Assembly: GCA_946617655.1 (NCBI GenBank)
Contig: CAMOKL010000055.1
Location: forward strand, 1-5,041
From: Anaeroplasma sp902783745
GTDB lineage: Bacteria > Bacillota_I > Bacilli_A > Acholeplasmatales > Anaeroplasmataceae
DNA: 5,041 nucleotides
Direction of reading: 5' to 3'
Shown here: positions 1 through 5,041 of the stretch, in pieces
Layout of the letters: each line of letters opens with the position of its first letter
Position numbering within the stretch: the stretch's first letter is position 1
Notes under the pieces: model-generated
What the model saw: the letters and a program-made list of their open reading frames with translations, nothing else
Told to the model about the DNA's origin: nothing
The model's database searches: none
Program-made: the position numbers and the translations under genes

Positions 1-1
1 C

Positions 2-307
2 TGTCCTTTTAGAGATAAATGCTTTAAAGGTAAAACAGTTAATAGACAAATTAATATAAATCAGGAATTAACAGATTATCATAATGAAGTAATTAAGAAC
101 CTAGAATCAATTCATGGTGCCTTACTTAGAATGAATAGATCTATTCAAGCTGAAGGTACTTTTGGTATTCTTAAAGAAGATAGAAAATATAAAAGAATAG
201 TAAGAAAAGGGTTAAAATCAGTAAACTTAGAAATTTTTATGATTTCTTGTGGATATAATTTAATGAAATATCATATGAAAAAGAACAGAACAGATTTGTG
301 CTGTTAA
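2..307 (+). CDS. IS1182-family transposase, C-terminal part (5' end outside window)
   Basis: This is the last 101 codons of a DDE transposase, which would cut and join insertion-sequence ends. The frame is already open at base 2 and stops with TAA at 305-307. The visible part begins with a Cys-Pro-x4-Cys motif (CPFRDKC), typical of the segment before the last catalytic region in IS1182-type (DDE_Tnp_1_6) transposases. It continues with RSIQAEGTFGILKED, where the Glu (codon at 152-154) fits the third acidic residue of the DDE triad. A basic stretch follows (KYKRIVRKGL), and then the family's closing pattern 'E-x-x-x-x-x-x-GYNLMKYH'. Full-length relatives are roughly 450-550 residues, so most of the protein lies to the left. 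No frameshift is seen in the visible part. Whether the element is intact cannot be judged. The family call is from recognised motifs only. Confidence 0.8.
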   Translation, partial: CPFRDKCFKGKTVNRQININQELTDYHNEVIKNLESIHGALLRMNRSIQAEGTFGILKEDRKYKRIVRKGLKSVNLEIFMISCGYNLMKYHMKKNRTDLCC

Positions 308-329
308 TAAAATAAGCTAAAAAAAATTT

Positions 330-350
330 GAAAACTACGGTTTTCTTTTT
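330..350 (+). terminator. Rho-independent terminator after the transposase
   Basis: A perfect 6-bp stem (GAAAAC, 330-335, with GTTTTC, 340-345) with a TACG loop is followed by five T residues. It begins 22 bases after the transposase stop and would end its transcript. The stem is A+T-rich and therefore weak. Confidence 0.6.
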
Positions 351-354
351 AAGC

Positions 355-377
355 ATGCCCAAAAATGGGGATTTTTT
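355..377 (+). terminator. Possible second weak hairpin with T-tract
   Basis: CCCA (358-361) pairs with TGGG (366-369) across an AAAA loop. Two further A-T pairs lie beyond one G-G mismatch, and a six-T run follows at 372-377. It could back up the preceding terminator or belong to the right terminal repeat of the insertion sequence. The left end of the element is not in the window, so the two cannot be told apart. Confidence 0.3.
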
Positions 378-401
378 ATTATTTAAGTCTTTGGGTAAAA
401 A

Positions 402-455
402 GAAAAGAGCTGTAAGCTCTAAATTTCATTGCTGAAATTTATTTTTTTACAGCTC
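402..455 (-). terminator. Compound terminator of the antiporter gene (possibly bidirectional)
   Basis: A perfect 9-bp outer stem pairs GAGCTGTAA (407-415) with TTACAGCTC (447-455). It encloses a second perfect 8-bp hairpin, AAATTTCA (421-428) with TGAAATTT (433-440), closed by a TTGC loop. Read on the - strand, the outer stem is followed by TTTTCTTTTT (406 down to 397). The stem starts 7 bases past the antiporter stop codon, as expected for its terminator. On the + strand CTTTTTC follows the stem, so it may also block leftover transcription from the insertion sequence. Confidence 0.85.
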
Positions 456-461
456 CTTTTT

Positions 462-2009
462 CTAATATATATCGTCTGGATATTCATCATCATAAGATGA
501 TGTTTCTGATACTTCAGGTGCGTTATCATAATCACCTTCACTATAATCCATTAGATTTTCTATAGATTCTTCTCTATCAATATATGCCATTTGAAGCTTA
601 GCTGATGGTGTAACACCACCTAAGTTTACAATGTGAGAAGAAGCATCTTGTTCTATTTCCTTTTTGTAAGAAGCTTTTAGAATTAAAGGTACACTAAATG
701 ATGTAAGAATAATTAGAATGATTAAGAATATTTGAATCTTTGAATCAACTAAACCTGCATCTATACCTTTTGCGGCTGAAACTAAACATACCTCAGCTCT
801 TACTGTCATTGCAGCACCACATCTTAATGAATCTTTTGTTGTGTTACCTGTAACACGAGCACCAAATGATGCACCAACGAATTTACCAACTATAGCGGCA
901 ATTACAAGGCACATACCTACCGCAAAGAATTGTAAGAAGCCCATACCATATTCGGATGTGAATTTAACATCCTCTAAAGTAGTTAAACCTATTTTCGCAA
1001 AGAATACTGGTGTGAATAAGATATATGAAATAATATCTGTACGTCTACCAATATATTGAGTAGATGACATATTTGCTAAAATTAATCCAGCAAAATAAGC
1101 ACCTGTAATATCTGCAATACCAAACATCCATTCTGAGAAGAATGCGATTAGGAAGCAGAATGCTAAAGAATAGATTGGAATTCTTCTATGATGAGGATTT
1201 TTTCTTTCTATTCTTTTGAATATCTTTTTAACTAAGAATCCTAAGCCTAAAATAAAAGCGAAGAATAAGATAGTAGATAAGATAACTCCAAATACACCCA
1301 TGAATTGGAATGCATTTACTAAAATACCATTACCGTTAAATAAATTAACAGCTGCAGAAGTACCATCACCCTTTTTAGCAAGTGATAATACAATTGACAA
1401 AATAATAACTCCAATTACATCATCTAGGATAGCTGCAGATACAATTGTTGTACCAATTTTAGAATTAAGCTTACCTAATTCCTTCATTGTTTGGACTGTT
1501 ACTGAAACAGATGTTGCAGTAAGGATTGTACCATAGAATATCCAGCTCCAATAATTTTTAACGTATAAATCATCACCATTTGCATCTGTTATAAATGCTA
1601 CTTCGCCATTCCAATCAAATTTATTGAATGCCGCAACAACAAATATACCTAATATCATAACTAATACTACATCTAATACAGTTATAACAAGTGCTGATAC
1701 ACCTGTTCTTTTAACTTGATTTAAATCAGTACCAAGACCAGCACTGAACAAGATTAAAACAACACCTATTTCAGCAACGAATTTAACACCAGATACACCT
1801 GAATCAGTTAAAAAATTATCTTTAACTTGAGGTATGAATCTTAAAGCGCCTAATATTAATCCTGTAAGTAGTAATGCAACTACTTGAGGTAATCCAACCT
1901 TTTTAGCACCAAGGCCCATAAGTTTAGACATACCCAATATTAAGGCTAAGAAAATTAAGATATCAACAACCTTAAATGAAGACGATTGAAGAAAGGTCAA
2001 AAATGACAT
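462..2009 (-). CDS. CPA2-type monovalent cation:proton antiporter (Na+/H+ or K+/H+)
   Basis: This is a 515-residue inner-membrane transporter expected to exchange Na+ or K+ for H+, serving pH and ion homeostasis. About 12-13 hydrophobic segments lie between residues 14 and 446. Family hallmarks are visible: LFSAGLGTDL (88-97), the TATSVSVT segment (164-171), AILDDVIGVI (193-202) with the ion-binding Asp pair D196/D197, GAYFAGLILAN (303-313), PVFFAKIGL (334-342), and AAMTVRAEV (399-407) with conserved Arg404. The Asp-Asp pair is usually linked to electrogenic exchange in this superfamily. There is no cytoplasmic TrkA-N (NAD-binding) domain of the KefB/KefC kind. The protein instead ends in a short tail of about 65 residues that is very acidic from residue 478 on. 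The start is supported by AGGAGA at 2019-2024, 9 bases upstream. The gene stands alone, divergent from a two-component operon. Fold and family are certain; the transported ion is not. Confidence 0.92.
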   Translation of the reverse strand: MSFLTFLQSSSFKVVDILIFLALILGMSKLMGLGAKKVGLPQVVALLLTGLILGALRFIPQVKDNFLTDSGVSGVKFVAEIGVVLILFSAGLGTDLNQVKRTGVSALVITVLDVVLVMILGIFVVAAFNKFDWNGEVAFITDANGDDLYVKNYWSWIFYGTILTATSVSVTVQTMKELGKLNSKIGTTIVSAAILDDVIGVIILSIVLSLAKKGDGTSAAVNLFNGNGILVNAFQFMGVFGVILSTILFFAFILGLGFLVKKIFKRIERKNPHHRRIPIYSLAFCFLIAFFSEWMFGIADITGAYFAGLILANMSSTQYIGRRTDIISYILFTPVFFAKIGLTTLEDVKFTSEYGMGFLQFFAVGMCLVIAAIVGKFVGASFGARVTGNTTKDSLRCGAAMTVRAEVCLVSAAKGIDAGLVDSKIQIFLIILIILTSFSVPLILKASYKKEIEQDASSHIVNLGGVTPSAKLQMAYIDREESIENLMDYSEGDYDNAPEVSETSSYDDEYPDDIY

Positions 2010-2018
2010 ATTTTTTCA

Positions 2019-2024
2019 TCTCCT
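2019..2024 (-). promoter_or_regulatory. Ribosome binding site of the antiporter
   Basis: On the - strand this reads AGGAGA, with 9 bases before the ATG at 2009. It fixes the start and excludes internal Met codons such as Met27. Confidence 0.8.
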
Positions 2025-2044
2025 ATATTTAATTTACAAATATT

Positions 2045-2073
2045 GTTATATCACTTTACATGTTTATCTTCAA
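2045..2073 (-). promoter_or_regulatory. Putative sigma-A promoter of the antiporter
   Basis: Read on the - strand, TTGAAG (2073-2068) and TATAAC (2050-2045) are separated by exactly 17 bases. A TG dinucleotide one base before the -10 gives an extended -10. Transcription would start near 2038, leaving a short leader of about 28 bases that contains the ribosome binding site. Both boxes are close to the TTGACA/TATAAT consensus. The region is A+T-rich, so the call is probable but not certain. Confidence 0.6.
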
Positions 2074-2109
2074 GGAAAAATTATGTTTTTAACTCTTTAT
2101 TTTAAATTT

Positions 2110-2131
2110 ATAATTTAAGTATAATTTAAGT
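2110..2131 (+). repeat. Perfect tandem 11-bp direct repeat (candidate regulator operator)
   Basis: ATAATTTAAGT occurs twice without a gap (2110-2120 and 2121-2131). One-helical-turn spacing of identical half-sites is how OmpR/PhoB-type winged-helix regulators bind as head-to-tail dimers, and a gene for such a regulator starts about 100 bases downstream. The repeat lies about 37 bases upstream of the antiporter -35 box, so it could also serve that gene. Binding is inferred. The 11-base repetition is seen directly. Confidence 0.5.
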
Positions 2132-2143
2132 TACTATTATATA

Positions 2144-2171
2144 TTAAATGTGAATTAACTTTTAATTAAAA
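2144..2171 (+). promoter_or_regulatory. Three TTAA-type hexamers at 11-base spacing (candidate activator site)
   Basis: TTAAAT (2144-2149), TTAACT (2155-2160) and TTAAAA (2166-2171) are each offset by 11 bases. They resemble the TTAACA-like hexamer repeats used by PhoP/PhoB-type regulators. The array ends 11 bases before the -10 box of the downstream operon and covers its poorly conserved -35 region, a typical position for activator binding. In such A+T-rich DNA, chance matches are a real possibility. Confidence 0.4.
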
Positions 2172-2179
2172 TGCAAAAA

Positions 2180-2188
2180 TGCTATAAT
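2180..2188 (+). promoter_or_regulatory. Extended -10 promoter of the two-component operon
   Basis: TGCTATAAT holds a perfect TATAAT (2183-2188) preceded by the TGn extension. At the 17-base spacer the -35 position (2160-2165, TTTTAA) matches TTGACA poorly, which fits an activator-dependent or extended -10 promoter. Transcription would begin near 2195, about 40 bases before the first gene. Confidence 0.65.
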
Positions 2189-2223
2189 TGAAGAAAAAGT
2201 TAGAAAAGTAAATATGAGTTTTT

Positions 2224-2229
2224 AGGAGG
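2224..2229 (+). promoter_or_regulatory. Ribosome binding site of the response regulator
   Basis: A full-consensus AGGAGG lies 5 bases before the ATG at 2235. It is the strongest Shine-Dalgarno site in the window and fixes the start of the first operon gene. Confidence 0.85.
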
Positions 2230-2234
2230 TAGCT

Positions 2235-2906
2235 ATGAAAATATTATTAGTAGAAGATGATCAAGAATTATCAAATGTTGTTACTAAGATTTTAAAGCAT
2301 GATAATTATGATGTTAATAATGCATATGATGGAGAAGAAGCAATTGATTATGTTAAAAATTATAGCTATGATTTAATCATAATGGATGTAATGATGCCAA
2401 AATTAAATGGGCTTGATGCAACTAAAAAAATAAGAAGTATGGGAATACCTACACCAATTATCCTACTTACTGCAAAATCCTTACTTGATGATAAAGTAAA
2501 TGGACTTGATGCAGGTGCAGATGACTATTTAACTAAGCCTTTCCAAATGAAAGAGCTTCTTGCAAGAATTAGAGCTTTATTAAGACGTGGTAATTTAGTT
2601 GCAAGTGAAGGATTTGGTGATTTTACACTAGACCCTAATACATTTGAAATTGCACATGATGGTAAAAACTATAGATTAACAGGAAAAGAATATAAGCTTA
2701 TGGAATTATTCATAAGAAATTCTAATATTTTCTTATCAACAGAAAGAATATTAGAAAGTATTTGGGAATATGATAGTGATGTTGATATTTCTGTTGTATG
2801 GGTATTTATATCATCATTAAGAAAGCATCTTGAACAAATTGGTTCTAATGTAACAATTAAGGTTTCAAGAGGTGTTGGATATAGATTAGAGGAAAATAAA
2901 AAATGA
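2235..2906 (+). CDS. OmpR-family DNA-binding response regulator
   Basis: This 223-residue cytoplasmic transcription regulator is activated by phosphoryl transfer from its partner kinase. The receiver domain (about 1-115) has every key residue: the acidic pair D8/D9, phospho-acceptor D51 in IIMDVMMP, switch T79 in LLTAK, and K101 in LTKPF. Y98 is the aromatic residue typical of the OmpR alpha4-beta5-alpha5 dimer face. A short linker leads to a winged-helix DNA-binding domain (about 125-220), seen in LTGKEYKLMELF, the recognition-helix segment VVWVFISSLRKHL, and the wing VSRGVGYRLEE. The VVWV-type helix, in place of the common 'VDVYIRRLR', is frequent in Clostridia-like regulators. It is the first gene of the operon. 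Its TGA stop overlaps the kinase ATG by four bases (ATGA), so the two are translationally coupled. Phased repeats upstream suggest that it controls its own promoter. The specific regulon cannot be named. Confidence 0.96.
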   Translation: MKILLVEDDQELSNVVTKILKHDNYDVNNAYDGEEAIDYVKNYSYDLIIMDVMMPKLNGLDATKKIRSMGIPTPIILLTAKSLLDDKVNGLDAGADDYLTKPFQMKELLARIRALLRRGNLVASEGFGDFTLDPNTFEIAHDGKNYRLTGKEYKLMELFIRNSNIFLSTERILESIWEYDSDVDISVVWVFISSLRKHLEQIGSNVTIKVSRGVGYRLEENKK

Positions 2907-4225
2907 TTAAAAGGTTACGAATTAAATTTATAGCAATAGCGTTTCTTGCGGTATTAGTTATACTTGGTTTAATAGTAACAATAATAAATGTATATAACTA
3001 TTCTAAAATTAGAAATGAAGCTGATTCTAGACTTCAGGAATTATATGATGGTGGTGGCACTTATGCATATAATAAATCAAGATGGAATGTAGTATCAAAC
3101 GAAACAGGATATCAAACCGGGCAAACTGTTTATACATCTACCTTATGGAATATGATAGGGTATGAAAGAGAAATTGTAGAACCAGCCTTTAATCCTGGAT
3201 CTGATCCATTTGCTAATAAGAATAAGGATGATATCCAAAGAAGTATTTATGTAACATTTATTAGGGTTAAAGCCAATAATACATTATATAGACAAACATC
3301 TTCACAAAATTTAACTGAAGAATCTATGTTTAATATGTATAAAGCAGTTATTAATTCAAATAATCAAAAGGGATATGTTGATACAAATTATAGATATTTA
3401 TCATTAACAAATGATGAAGGTGATGAATTTGTATTAATGATGGATTATTCTGTACAAATTAGTAACGCAAGGAATTTCTTGGTTGCATCTCTTTTAATTT
3501 CAGCATCAGGACTTTTAGCATTCCTTGCATCAATTATTATTGCGTCATACTTTATTTTTAGACCAGTTGAAGAATCATATGTTAAACAAAAAAGATTTAT
3601 TGCGAATGCCGCACACGAATTAAAAACACCATTAACTATTATTTCTGCAAATAATGAGGTTGAAGAATTAATTGTTGGTAAAAATGAACAAACAGAGGCA
3701 ATAAATAAACAAGTTGTAAAGCTTACAGGTATGGTTAATAGCTTAACAAAGCTTTCTTTATTAGAAGAAAATTATAAGCTTGAAAAAACAGAAAAATTTT
3801 CGCTTGATGATGCAGTTATTGATGTTTATAAAACATATGAACAAAAACTAAAAGAAAGACATTTAATCCTAAAGGATAATGTTGCAAAAGATGTTATTTA
3901 TGATGGTGATGAGGGCTTAATTAGAGTATTAGTATCAATTCTAATTGATAACGCATTTAAGTATTCACTAACATTTATAGAAGTATCTTTAAAAAAGGAT
4001 AATGATAAAATTATTCTTGAGGTTTCAAATGATTCATCTGATTTAGAGGATGGAATACATCCTGAATTATTTGAAAGATTTTATAGAACAAATGAAAAGC
4101 GTGCATCAAATATTCAAGGTTCAGGTATAGGTTTATCTATTGCGAAAGAAATAGTTATGTTACACAAAGGTAAAATTATTGCTGAAGCTTTAAAAGGTGT
4201 ATATAAGATCAAGGTGATATTGTAA
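2903..4225 (+). CDS. Membrane sensor histidine kinase paired with the upstream regulator
   Basis: This 440-residue membrane kinase should autophosphorylate on His and phosphorylate the regulator encoded just upstream. A basic N-terminus (MIKRLRIKF) leads into TM1 (about 8-30). An extracytoplasmic sensor domain (about 31-190) has no motif I recognise, and TM2 spans about 192-219. A very short linker (RPVEESYVKQKRF) replaces a HAMP domain and leads directly to the H-box ANAAHELKTPLT with phospho-acceptor H238. The catalytic domain shows the N-box ILIDNAFKYS (N350), the F-box FERFYR (390-395) and the G2 box GSGIGLSIAK (406-415). The usual DxGxG G1 box is replaced by VSNDSSDLEDGI (374-385), a degenerate form also met in other Bacillota kinases. 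AGAGGA at 2888-2893 sits 9 bases before the ATG. The stop TAA shares its last A with the next start. The stimulus is unknown. Confidence 0.94.
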   Translation: MIKRLRIKFIAIAFLAVLVILGLIVTIINVYNYSKIRNEADSRLQELYDGGGTYAYNKSRWNVVSNETGYQTGQTVYTSTLWNMIGYEREIVEPAFNPGSDPFANKNKDDIQRSIYVTFIRVKANNTLYRQTSSQNLTEESMFNMYKAVINSNNQKGYVDTNYRYLSLTNDEGDEFVLMMDYSVQISNARNFLVASLLISASGLLAFLASIIIASYFIFRPVEESYVKQKRFIANAAHELKTPLTIISANNEVEELIVGKNEQTEAINKQVVKLTGMVNSLTKLSLLEENYKLEKTEKFSLDDAVIDVYKTYEQKLKERHLILKDNVAKDVIYDGDEGLIRVLVSILIDNAFKYSLTFIEVSLKKDNDKIILEVSNDSSDLEDGIHPELFERFYRTNEKRASNIQGSGIGLSIAKEIVMLHKGKIIAEALKGVYKIKVIL

Positions 4226-4479
4226 TGAATGAGTTAAAAATTAATGGAATATATAAGCATTTTAAGGGAGATTATTATTTAGTTGAAGGAGTATGCTTTG
4301 ACTCTGAAACTAAAGAAGAAATGGTATTGTATAGAAGGCTTTATGGGGATGGTAGCTTATGGGTTAGACCAAAACAAATGTTTTTAAGTGAGGTTGACCA
4401 TAATAAATATCCTAGTGTAAAACAAAAATACCGTTTTGAATTACAAAAAATAGAATCTAGGGCAAAGGATTTTAAGTAA
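4225..4479 (+). CDS. DUF1653 domain protein, small, function unknown
   Basis: The gene encodes an 84-residue soluble protein, almost all of it the DUF1653 domain. The family pattern is visible in order: GIYKHFKGDYYLVEGV (8-23), a variant of the family's 'YrHfKGg.YeVlgva'; SETKEEMVLYRRLYGDGSLW (27-46); and VRPKQMFLSEV (47-57). The family has no settled biochemical function, so none is given. A Lys/Arg-rich tail (66-84) extends beyond the domain, and no signal peptide or membrane segment is present. The ATG overlaps the kinase stop by one base (TAATG). AAGGTG at 4211-4216 lies 8 bases upstream, so translation is probably coupled to the kinase. The stop directly abuts the next ATG. Tight packing argues for one transcript with the two-component genes, but it does not show a shared function. 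Confidence 0.88.
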   Translation: MNELKINGIYKHFKGDYYLVEGVCFDSETKEEMVLYRRLYGDGSLWVRPKQMFLSEVDHNKYPSVKQKYRFELQKIESRAKDFK

Positions 4480-5041
4480 ATGGATGATTTTATAGAAATT
4501 AATTCATTAATTTCATTACTTACATCATCAGAAAATCCCTTATCTGCGAATGTATTTTTCATTAAAGGTAAGAATAAAACTTATATATTTGATGTAGGAT
4601 CTAACCTACGTTCAAAAGAATTAATTAATAATATTGAATCAAAAGCAATAATCATTTCTCATTTTCATCAAGACCATTTTAAAAATATAAGTGAAATAAA
4701 TATAGATGATAGAAATCTATATTTAGGAAATTATTCATATAAAGTTTTAGGTCATGGTACTTTAGTTGATAAAATTATAAAATTAAATGATGGAATTAAT
4801 ATTCAAATAATTCCATTACCAAATAGCCATTCTAAAGGAGCTTTAGCATTGCTTGTTGATAATGCATTCCTTTTAGTAGGAGATGCATTAGAAGGGTCTA
4901 AGGATGGATATAATGTATCATTATTATTTGATGAGATTAAATTATTAAGAGAACTTGATTATACATATATTATTGCATCTCATGATTCAATAATAAGACC
5001 TAAGGATGATGTTATTAAATATTTAGAAGATATTTATTCTA
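4480..5041 (+). CDS. Metallo-beta-lactamase-fold hydrolase (3' end outside window)
   Basis: The first 187 codons are visible and the frame is open to the last base. The protein should be a soluble, two-metal hydrolase of the metallo-beta-lactamase superfamily. Metal ligands appear in the expected order: SHFHQDH (H61, H63, D65, H66), H117 in PNSHSKGAL, D135 in LLVGDAL, and H168 in IIASHDS. A Tyr/Phe-rich N-terminal strand pair (NVFFIKGKNKTYIFDVG) opens the fold. Since all the core ligands are present, only a short C-terminus is probably missing. The fold covers thioesterases, phosphodiesterases, RNases and lactonases, and the substrate cannot be chosen here. No signal peptide is seen. The ATG begins on the base after the DUF1653 stop, with AAAGGA at 4464-4469 ten bases upstream, so it is the fourth gene of the operon. 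No terminator is visible before the window ends. Confidence 0.88.
   Translation, partial: MDDFIEINSLISLLTSSENPLSANVFFIKGKNKTYIFDVGSNLRSKELINNIESKAIIISHFHQDHFKNISEINIDDRNLYLGNYSYKVLGHGTLVDKIIKLNDGINIQIIPLPNSHSKGALALLVDNAFLLVGDALEGSKDGYNVSLLFDEIKLLRELDYTYIIASHDSIIRPKDDVIKYLEDIYS

Noticed and set aside
132..147. Perfect 16-bp palindrome TGAATAGATCTATTCA
   Set aside because: It falls inside the transposase coding sequence just before the catalytic Glu, and is explained by the codons for the conserved Asn-Arg-Ser-Ile stretch. No regulatory role is likely.
841..1059. 72-codon open frame on the + strand
   Set aside because: It lies fully opposite conserved antiporter coding sequence, has no ribosome binding site, and its protein resembles no family. 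It is a shadow frame.
1216..1536. 106-codon open frame on the + strand
   Set aside because: It is antisense to the antiporter core that contains the Asp-Asp motif. Its low-complexity Lys/Ile/Pro/Thr composition and lack of a ribosome binding site argue against a gene.
2136..2141. TATAAT on the - strand as an alternative antiporter -10 box
   Set aside because: The -10 hexamer is perfect, but the -35 position reads TAAAAG and the leader would be about 120 bases. The TTGAAG/TATAAC pair nearer the gene is a better match.
4341..4562. 73-codon open frame on the - strand
   Set aside because: It overlaps the end of the DUF1653 gene and the start of the hydrolase on the opposite strand. Both of those have strong family motifs, so this is a shadow.
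1..5041. CRISPR arrays, tRNA or rRNA genes, riboswitches and toxin-antitoxin pairs
   Set aside because: No repeat-spacer pattern, cloverleaf, rRNA-like segment, long structured leader or paired small genes was seen by eye. The two non-coding stretches are short (154 and 225 bases) and are accounted for by terminators, promoters and repeats.

Overview
The window is about 70% A+T (estimated by eye) and uses the standard code: TGG encodes Trp, and TGA appears as a stop. Strong Shine-Dalgarno sites, U-tract terminators, an OmpR-type two-component pair and an IS1182-type transposase suggest a low-GC Gram-positive organism (Bacillota, Clostridia- or Bacilli-like). The sequence does not settle the genus.

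Layout, left to right. (1) Bases 2-307 hold the 3' end of an IS1182-family transposase on the + strand, cut by the window edge and followed by one or two hairpin terminators. (2) A CPA2-type monovalent cation:proton antiporter lies on the - strand (462-2009). It has its own promoter and ribosome binding site, and a compound terminator just past its stop. (3) A divergent intergenic region (2010-2234) holds an antiporter promoter on the - strand, an extended -10 promoter on the + strand, and an array of TTAA-type hexamers spaced 11 bases apart. The array looks like the operator of an OmpR/PhoB-type regulator. (4) A compact + strand operon runs to the right edge: response regulator (2235-2906), sensor histidine kinase (2903-4225, ATGA overlap), a DUF1653 protein (4225-4479, TAATG overlap) and a metallo-beta-lactamase-fold hydrolase (from 4480, directly abutting, truncated by the window end).

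The kinase and regulator form a clear phosphorelay pair: an extracytoplasmic sensor domain, His238 on the kinase, Asp51 on the regulator, and winged-helix DNA binding. The repeats in front of the regulator gene suggest autoregulation, and the shared region makes the antiporter a possible second target. That link is inference. The DUF1653 and hydrolase genes are packed tightly behind the kinase and are very probably co-transcribed with it, but their link to the signal is unknown. No strongly novel system is evident. The most interesting signals are the phased operator repeats and the four-gene arrangement.
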